Position numbers and translations under genes: made by a program. Below the pieces are notes generated by a model. That model saw only the letters and a program-made list of their open reading frames with translations. It searched no databases and was not told the DNA's origin. DNA of 64,000 nt from Buddleja alternifolia. Its lineage: Eukaryota > Streptophyta > Magnoliopsida > Lamiales > Scrophulariaceae. Numbering within the stretch: the stretch's first letter is position 1; each line of letters starts with the position of its first letter. Below are positions 58,289 to 64,000 of the stretch, piece after piece. The stretch lies in the NCBI GenBank assembly GCA_019426215.1, contig CM033396.1:36322503-36386502 (forward strand), read 5' to 3'.

Positions 58289-58438
58289 CAAGGTGACCCT
58301 ATTGAGGAGCGTTACAAGGAGCATACAGAGAGGGTTCCCGTGATTGACCAACTCGTTTATTGCATCAACAGTTACGGAGAAGCAACAATGTCAAATGATG
58401 CTAAATTTGAGCACATTAATTTGATAGAGACGATTAAG
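58289..58438 (+). pseudogene. single exon of an Hsp70-14/15-like (HSP110 class) chaperone gene
   Basis: A 50-codon exon between GTTGCAG and GTAAAT, both good splice sites. It reads GDPIEERYKEHTERVPVIDQ and CINSYGEATMSNDAKFEHI, which I recognise from the C-terminal region of plant HSP110-class proteins. No other exon of the gene is nearby, and the usual downstream KVLNECVEAE stretch is missing. It is most likely a gene fragment left by duplication or transposon capture. Confidence 0.75.
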
Positions 58439-58597
58439 GTAAATTCCTTAAAATTGTTGATGTGTATGCTTCATTGCTTCATTCCTTTAAACTGTTGAAC
58501 GCATGTATGGTTTTTACCGTTCGATATAGGCAGGCTTTTGCACTCTTAACATCTTTACGAGAAACTAATCATTTCATTATGTGATTTTCTAGGTGAT

Positions 58598-59225
58598 GCC
58601 CCGCCTCTTGCGTGGTTTCTAAGTCAGGCTTGCTCACTCGTGCTCGTGTGCTAAGGGAAACTGGAGAGAACACTTAGAATATTTTATTATTCTCAAAACC
58701 TTCGTTGATTTACAAATGAAATGCCTACCCCTATTTATACTACTCAACATCAAAATAAATGGCTAAGATTAATCTAATCTAGTGGCTAAGATCTAACATC
58801 TAGTTTATATTAGTCTAGATAATTACATGGATTATTCCAAAAACATACTCTAGAATAATGTAAATACTAGTAGAAAGTTCTATAATAGTGTAGAACCGTG
58901 CATGATATTTTAGATGATTCTAGATGATAGTAGAAGTGTCTAGAAATTAGTAGAGTTGTGTGGACATCTCTAGAAATATGTAGGCATGTTAGGAAGTTTC
59001 TATGGATTAGTATAAATAGGAGTGTTGGTGTCATTTGTAACTAACCAAGTGTAGAATCAAGTCTTGTACGAGTTAAAGAGAATAATAGTGTAATATTCTT
59101 TCAAGTTCTACTCTTGTGTTCTTCCCTCCAAATTTCTTACTTTTTATTGCCAAATTCCCTTTTCACACACGTGCACGTGAGTGATTGTTGAGGCTGACTT
59201 AGCACAATCTCGCAAGAGGCAGATT
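58598..59225. repeat. inverted repeat carrying two opposed TATA-box promoters
   Basis: Arms about 58600-58790 and 58960-59225. On the plus strand GTATAAATAGGAGTG (about 59010), then a leader to GCTGACTTAGCAC and CGCAAGAGGC; on the minus strand GTATAAATAGGGGTAGG (about 58740), then a leader to GCCTGACTTAG and CGCAAGAGGC. The two sides look like diverged copies of one promoter-leader unit, such as an LTR or a viral intergenic region. Confidence 0.6.
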
Positions 59226-59323
59226 GAAGGGCTAAGTGCCGCACGGGACGTTAGCATCGAGGCTAAGTCTATGACAGCGAGCTCTATTATCAAAAAGCTT
59301 ATTCCACTGGAGCAGGGTGACAG
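59193..59323 (+). other. exon-like open stretch, unknown protein
   Basis: Follows an AG at 59192 and ends at GTACAT. Reads ADLAQSRKRQIEGLSAARDV and KSMTASSIIKKLIPLEQGD. Not recognised; it overlaps the right arm of the inverted repeat and could be part of a leader or a captured exon. Confidence 0.35.
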
Positions 59324-59626
59324 GTACATTTACTTTATTTAACATTCTTAAACGTTGTTTGTGATATATATATATGCTGAGATAATAGCATCTATAGTCC
59401 CCCGTCTTTTCAGTTTGTATCACTTAAGTCCCTCAGGTAATATTTGTTTCACTTAGGTCCCTCAGAACATTATTTCCGAGTCATTTTAGTCCCTCCAAGA
59501 TTTTAATGAATAATATTATTTCAAACAAGTCCTCAAAGTTTTAATTACTTTCAAATATAGTTTCATAAAAGAGAAATAATCCTGAAATGGCCTCATTTAA
59601 GCAAAAGAAGGATCTTGCTTGAAAAA

Positions 59627-59638
59627 TGGTATCAGAGC
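59627..59638 (+). promoter_or_regulatory. pararetroviral tRNA-Met primer binding site
   Basis: TGGTATCAGAGC, complementary to the 3' end of initiator tRNA-Met, 77 bases before the first viral start codon. By convention this is position 1 of a caulimovirid genome. Confidence 0.9.
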
Positions 59639-59715
59639 CTAGGTTTATTGATGAAATATTTAAATTAAGTTACATAAGACTATGTCTAACCCGTATGGAA
59701 GAGAGTTAAACAAGA

Positions 59716-60024
59716 ATGGAACCGAACAATAGTTCGATCTATGAAGACAACAAGGAGTATTTCCAGATATTGGAAAACCAACGAGAAAAGAGGATTAATA
59801 AATTAATCCAACGAAATAGGAAACTTTCCTATGAAATAAAAGAATTGCTGACAAGAGTACAAACCAGAACTCCTGTAGCAGACATACTGGAATCAATTCG
59901 GTATTATGAAAGAACTATGGCCATGGATCATAGGTTTCAAAGCAATGTTACGAGTGATCTACAACTTGCAAAGGTCCAAGGCAAATGGCCTGGGAAAACA
60001 AATAAAGGTAACACTTTATTTTAA
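59716..60024 (+). pseudogene. viral ORF, coiled-coil N-terminal part
   Basis: 102 residues, strongly charged and helical (ENQREKRINKLIQRNRKL). Coiled-coil character continues in another frame from about 60010, so this is probably a frame-shifted half of one protein. Function unknown; small coiled-coil proteins in this family often bind the virion. Confidence 0.6.
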
Positions 60025-60403
60025 TTCGTTTATGAATTGGAAAGAAATTGAACCGGATACATCTAAGATTTCTAAAGATCTTAGAGAAATCCAAAAGACA
60101 GTTCAAGATTACGGACATAGGATAGAACATCTACCTATGAAAATCGAAAACTTGAACCAGAAAGTTGAGGAAATCCTCAATATTCTTCCAGGTCTATATA
60201 GATCTATAACAGATCTAAAGGCAATCGTCTTAGATCTGAAAGAAAGACAAGGTATTACCGGAACATCCAAACCAAGAAATGACCGAATCGGTGATGCACT
60301 TGGTCGAGTACCTCTTCTACATCAGAAGGGTAAGGCTAAGGAAATTCCGAAGCCTAAAACTCAGGAAGAGCTACTAGTTGATATCCTTAGAAGTATTAAA
60401 TAA
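60010..60403 (+). pseudogene. viral ORF, coiled-coil C-terminal part
   Basis: Continues with ISKDLREIQKTVQDYGHRIE and repeated Leu/Ile heptads, then a basic linker. It ends TAA at 60401-60403; the next ATG begins one base later. Confidence 0.6.
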
Positions 60404-60404
60404 T

Positions 60405-60833
60405 ATGGATATATCAAGAGTAGATCCTTCCAATCTTCAAGAGCTAGCGGAATCATTTTCTCAACTAGCCGTTGTTGAATTGGCTAATCTTAAAGCCAAT
60501 GAATCAGTTCTAACGCTACCAGCGCCAGGAGAAAGTTCCGCATCACATAATCCTCCACCGGATGAAGCGATGCTAGAAAGTGGTGATTTACATATAAACG
60601 CAACCCCCGCAGTATTGGGAGGAACGTTTAGAGCAAATCTTACTAGAAATCCAACTAGGGTACCAGAAAACACGCCCTGGGCAAGGACTATGTCACAACC
60701 ATTGCACCCGTATGGTACTATCCTAAATTTGGATATTATCGATTTCAGAAATATCAAAAAATTAATCGATGAATGGGTAGCCGCTATGAAAATAGCCGCC
60801 ATGAAAATAGCCGCCACTACACTGGAAAATTAA
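60405..60833 (+). pseudogene. viral coat protein, N-terminal part
   Basis: ATG one base after the previous stop. Acidic and Ser/Pro-rich, ending near IIDFRNIKKLIDEWVAAMKI, which looks like the entry of a caulimovirid coat core. An 18-base direct repeat (60777-60815) gives AAMKIAAMKI, and the frame stops soon after. Most of the coat core seems to be missing. Confidence 0.6.
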
Positions 60834-60909
60834 TCGTTCTGGTAACATCAGTAACAAAAGGCGATCTTCTTTCAGACGAAAGTCTTGGTGGTCTAAATCG
60901 AAAGCCTGA

Positions 60910-61266
60910 TCCTATAAATCTGGCCAGAGATCTGGACCCACAAGGGCGTCTTCTCAAGGATCTCGAAAATCCGATGGAAGAAACCCCACAAGACGAACTT
61001 TCAAACGGGCACACACCCGGACAAATGAAAGTTTTAAAGATTGTAACTGCTGGACATGTGGAGCTCGTGGCCACATTTCCCCAGATTGTCCGCAAAAGAG
61101 TGGTGAGATAAAAAAGTTCGAAGCCACTAATGACATATTGGATGCGGTTTTCTATGGAGAATTGGTACCAATTTTCCAATTCGAGGATATTCCCTCAGAC
61201 GAAAGTGTCTATGAAGAAGAAATCCATAGTGATTCAGATGAAACATCAACTGAATCAGAAGATTGA
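60910..61266 (+). pseudogene. viral coat protein, basic region and zinc knuckle
   Basis: Open from after a TGA at 60907-60909 to a TGA at 61264-61266. A Ser/Arg/Lys-rich stretch precedes CWTCGARGHISPDC (CX2CX4HX4C from 61048), the hallmark of caulimovirid coat proteins, followed by a very acidic tail. No start codon of its own is needed if it is the remnant of a longer coat frame. Confidence 0.75.
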
Positions 61267-61267
61267 T

Positions 61268-61558
61268 ATGCCAGGAATTCCTATCTGTACAGTTCCACAG
61301 ATTAGAACTGTTATCTCTGACTTCAGAGATAAGATAGAAAGAAGTAGAGGAATAATCCAGCATTATGAATCTACTATTCAGCTATTAGGCGAAACACCTA
61401 TTCGCTTAAGAAAAATAAAAGAACATGAAACCAAGATGCAAATCTGGTTACAGAATATTCATACTCTCGAAAATTGGATCGAGAGAATGATTATAGAAAA
61501 TCGTTCTATATTCCAAGAAAGAAATAATCATCATGGAATATTCCAACGAAGGAGATAG
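61268..61558 (+). CDS. small viral coiled-coil protein
   Basis: ATG starts one base after the previous stop; 96 residues, mostly helical (ISDFRDKIERSRGIIQHYES). It overlaps the movement protein start by 26 bases. Unknown function, possibly analogous to small virion-associated proteins. Confidence 0.6.
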   Translation: MPGIPICTVPQIRTVISDFRDKIERSRGIIQHYESTIQLLGETPIRLRKIKEHETKMQIWLQNIHTLENWIERMIIENRSIFQERNNHHGIFQRRR

Positions 61559-62315
61559 GCTCCAAACATCGGACAGCCTAGCTGGTTTCTTTTCTAAAGA
61601 ATCTATATCAGATAAAACTATGGAAAAGATAATGAAACAGGACTCTAACATTGGAAAATACGATGGTTTTAGAGTCAGTGGAGTCAGCCGAATCCTAAAT
61701 CAAATAGGATTAAACCAGAGACGGCATAACATTCAATACAGGGTAAGTTCAGGGGAGTTCGCAATCCCTATGGAATTAACTGGTAATGTTATGGATATGC
61801 AGCTTATTCCAAAAGAAGAAATTCTAGAGGAATTAAGTAAGCTTAAAGAAGAAGTAGCATTAACTATGAAATGGATCCATATAGGAACCATTGAAGTGGT
61901 GATCAAATCTACTTTCAAAGAAGGTGTTAATTCGCCATTACATTTGTCCATTATGGATAAAAAAATTAACAACCTAAGAGATGGTTGTCTTGGAACTATG
62001 GTAGGAAATTTATATGCAAGTAAACTAATGTTTGAAATTCATCCAAGAATTGCATATAACCTAGCTGGCCAAGATTTCAGCCGAGTCTTAACCCTTCATC
62101 AAGATTTCAAGAGAACAGATTTGATGAAAGAAAGGAATAGACCATATTCTATTACATATAGAATTGCTTATGCACTTTCCAATACACATCATTCCGATTT
62201 GTTTATACGGAAAGAGTACATAGAAATTTCAAGAATTTTCAAGGAATTTGCTAAGGTAATGGCACCCGATCCAATTCAATTACCAAGGATTGGTGGTGTG
62301 GATATCTTAATCTGA
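61533..62315 (+). CDS. viral movement protein (30K superfamily)
   Basis: 260 residues, open throughout. It resembles caulimovirid movement proteins: central beta-rich core with KWIHIGTIEVVIKSTF, the conserved Asp region in LSIMDKKINN, GTMVGNLYASKLMFEIHPR, and a helical tail. Such proteins modify plasmodesmata for cell-to-cell spread. This is the least damaged viral frame here. Confidence 0.8.
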   Translation: MEYSNEGDRLQTSDSLAGFFSKESISDKTMEKIMKQDSNIGKYDGFRVSGVSRILNQIGLNQRRHNIQYRVSSGEFAIPMELTGNVMDMQLIPKEEILEELSKLKEEVALTMKWIHIGTIEVVIKSTFKEGVNSPLHLSIMDKKINNLRDGCLGTMVGNLYASKLMFEIHPRIAYNLAGQDFSRVLTLHQDFKRTDLMKERNRPYSITYRIAYALSNTHHSDLFIRKEYIEISRIFKEFAKVMAPDPIQLPRIGGVDILI

Positions 62316-62339
62316 GACCATCTAGTTCTAGATCGCTCA

Positions 62340-62750
62340 ATGAGTTCCAGAACAGATCTTAATTGCAGGATGTCCTTTTCTGAAGAAAGGATTAGGAGTT
62401 TAAAAGGAAAAGAATTAATAGAAAATCCAACTCCTCAAGCTATTCGGGTAGATAATGTGAAAATTAAATGCCCGGAAGGATGGAAAGATGTGCAAGTTAT
62501 ATTTGATATTACAGAGAAAGATAATTACTTTCCTTGTGATGATCTATACCACTTGCAGCAATCTACGGTCAACAAATACGAAGGTATGCTAGAAATAGCG
62601 GGCTATGAAGTATTTGTTACAGGAATCGCGGGACAAAGCCCAAGAATGGTTATTCTGGGATTAAGTTTCCTTGAAGAACATAAATCTTGGGGAAGAAAAG
62701 GGAAAGGTATGGAATTTAGCTTGGATGGACATATTATTCAAGTTGAATAA
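62340..62750 (+). CDS. viral ORF of unassigned function
   Basis: 136 residues starting MSSRTDLNCRMSFSEERI. Its stop TAA joins the next ATG (TAAATG). No domain recognised; it lies between movement protein and protease and might be an N-terminal pol piece. Confidence 0.5.
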   Translation: MSSRTDLNCRMSFSEERIRSLKGKELIENPTPQAIRVDNVKIKCPEGWKDVQVIFDITEKDNYFPCDDLYHLQQSTVNKYEGMLEIAGYEVFVTGIAGQSPRMVILGLSFLEEHKSWGRKGKGMEFSLDGHIIQVE

Positions 62751-62957
62751 ATGACTAGCCCTTTTTCTATATACATATCTATTGGTATGTTATATGAACA
62801 ATATAAGTCAGAATATTTTGCAGCTTATATTGATTCTGGATCTGGGATTTGTACATCAAAACTCGGGGTCTTCCCTACCAATACTATGGAAGCTCTACCT
62901 ATTATTGCAGGAAGAGATTTCTCTCAGAAAATTCTCATTCTCAATAAGGGAATCTGA
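62751..62957 (+). pseudogene. viral aspartic protease (pol N-terminus), interrupted
   Basis: Active-site motif in AAYIDSGSGICTS (Asp codon 62832). The same frame is cut by TGA codons at 62955-62957 and 62997-62999, then reopens as the RT region. Confidence 0.8.
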
Positions 62958-63011
62958 GAGGCGCATATCATGATTGGAGGAGCATTGGGTACACCTTGAT
63001 TCAAGGTAAAA

Positions 63012-63962
63012 ATGCCCCTATATATTTTCATGATACTGGCAGATATTTTGCTAGGTAATAATTTTATCCAAACCTTTGCAAAATATGTGCAAGATAACAA
63101 TAAAAAAAATTTATGTTTTACTACCAATTGTGGTAATGAAATACAAGTTTTGCGACGAGCCAACGCTTTTAATAGAATAATGCCTATTAATTTTCGCAGC
63201 AAACGTGGTGATTTTAATCCTGATTCCAAATTAACCCATCCTAAAATGAAGGATAAAAGGAGATTTGGAAAAGCTCTTTTGTCTTTTAGACTACATGGTC
63301 TAATTGAAAGTCCGGACGAAAACTGTTATGAGAGTTCAAGAGAAGAGATACAACTTATTAAGAATGAATTACAGAACAAGTCCATGGATAACATTGATGA
63401 AGAAAGTTTACTTTCTCTTGAGAATGTTAAGCGACTAATTCAAAGGAACTTTAACAAGAATCCTTTGGCTTGGTGGGATAAAAACAAGATCGAAGCTACT
63501 CTGAAAGTAAAAGAACAATGCAAGTATGAGTATGTTCGATACAAGCTAATCCAGATGAATATGATGGATAAGAAGGATATGCAAACAATCATAAAAGAGC
63601 ATATCGATCTTAAACTCATAGAACCTGGAGTCTCTGCTTATAGTAGCCCTGGTTTTCTGGTAAGAAACCATGGTGAGGTAAAAAGAGGAAAGGCAAGATT
63701 AGTAATCAATTATCAAGGTATCAATAAGATACTAGAATTTGATGGTTACTATATCCCAAGTAGAGAACACTTAATCGAATGCATTAAAGATGTCAAAGTG
63801 TTTTCAAAGTTTGATTGTAAATCTGGTTTCTATCAGATTAAGATGGAGAAGGAGTCTAGAAAATATACGGCATTTTCTACTCCACAAGGTCAATATATCT
63901 GGAACGTACTTCCAATGGGATTACCTAACGCACCCCCAGATATATCAAAGAAAGATGGATAA
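63012..63962 (+). pseudogene. viral reverse transcriptase, N-terminal part
   Basis: Same frame as the protease. Shows the caulimovirid pol spacer (NKNPLAWWDKNKI) and the early RT motifs (KARLVINYQGINK, FSKFDCKSGFYQIKM, AFSTPQGQYIWNVLPMGLPN). A slip in a C-run near 63931-63935 ends the frame at 63962, while coding continues in another phase to the window edge. The catalytic YxDD site and RNase H would lie beyond 64000. Confidence 0.85.
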
Positions 63963-64000
63963 TCTATTTAAAGATTATTTCGAGTTTATGTTTGTCTATA

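Larger units (their letters stand above)
59627..64000 (+). mobile_element. endogenous pararetrovirus (Caulimoviridae), partial and defective
   Basis: From a tRNA-Met primer site to the window edge there are several closely packed plus-strand frames: coiled-coil protein, coat-protein pieces ending in a zinc knuckle, a small coiled-coil protein, movement protein, an unassigned frame, aspartic protease and the first part of the reverse transcriptase. The coat-movement-protease-RT order recalls cavemoviruses and solendoviruses rather than badna- or florendoviruses, in which movement precedes coat. Frame breaks, in-frame stops and an apparently missing coat core show a dead copy. It continues beyond 64000. 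The assignment is from motifs only. Confidence 0.85.

Noticed and set aside
59377..59560. Repeated GTCCCTCAG motif as a transposon end
   Set aside because: Three loose copies only; no inverted partner or target duplication was found.

Overview
This is nuclear DNA from a flowering plant, most likely a eudicot. Evidence: GT-AG introns, AT-rich intergenic DNA, ankyrin-PGG, DUF1985-Ulp1 and F-box/FBD gene families, plant-type Copia, CACTA, hAT, MULE, Helitron, L1-type LINE and tRNA-SINE elements, and an integrated plant pararetrovirus. I could not name the species. No gene here is clearly intact and free of transposon disruption.

Layout. 1-1560: AT-rich flank, no gene seen. 1590-6545 (+): a split gene with a DUF1985 domain, a coiled coil of 7-residue repeats and an Ulp1-type cysteine protease domain, followed by a second complete Ulp1 domain that could be an alternative last exon. 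6712-7900: two short satellite arrays (126-bp and 100-bp units) built from GC-rich dyad motifs. 8190-34620 (+): a decayed tandem cluster of ankyrin-repeat/PGG membrane-protein genes (two main copies and one partial copy). Transposons have cut it up: a large non-coding LTR element (12925-22067) that itself contains a hAT element and a reverse-strand Copia; a hAT element with an 84-bp perfect palindrome; a non-autonomous LTR element inside an ankyrin exon; and a MULE-type MITE, a CACTA MITE, a Helitron-like insertion and an 8-bp-TSD TIR element inside a PGG exon.

34748-41599: a CACTA element with a transposase-related remnant and an F-box/LRR/FBD-type gene, plus telomere-like repeats. 42269-43154: a long-TIR element. 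44296-50623: a tRNA-derived SINE and a full-length but mutated L1-type LINE in the same target, sharing a 17-bp target duplication present three times. 50872-58032: a chain of small elements (TIR elements, possible solo LTR, hAT, TRIM-like Copia derivative, CACTA MITE, MULE MITE, hAT) with a promoter-like stretch. 58289-58438: a single exon of an Hsp70-14/15 (HSP110-class) gene. 58598-59225: an inverted repeat carrying two opposed TATA boxes. 59627 to the window end: a defective endogenous pararetrovirus (Caulimoviridae) with tRNA-Met primer site, coat-protein pieces with zinc knuckle, movement protein, protease and the start of reverse transcriptase.

The genes do not form a pathway; the window is mainly a record of nested insertions. 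The most unusual points are the paired Ulp1 domains, the SINE/LINE pair at one target site, the gene-carrying CACTA element, the palindrome and the pararetrovirus gene order. All calls come from reading the sequence by eye; no database search or alignment program was run.
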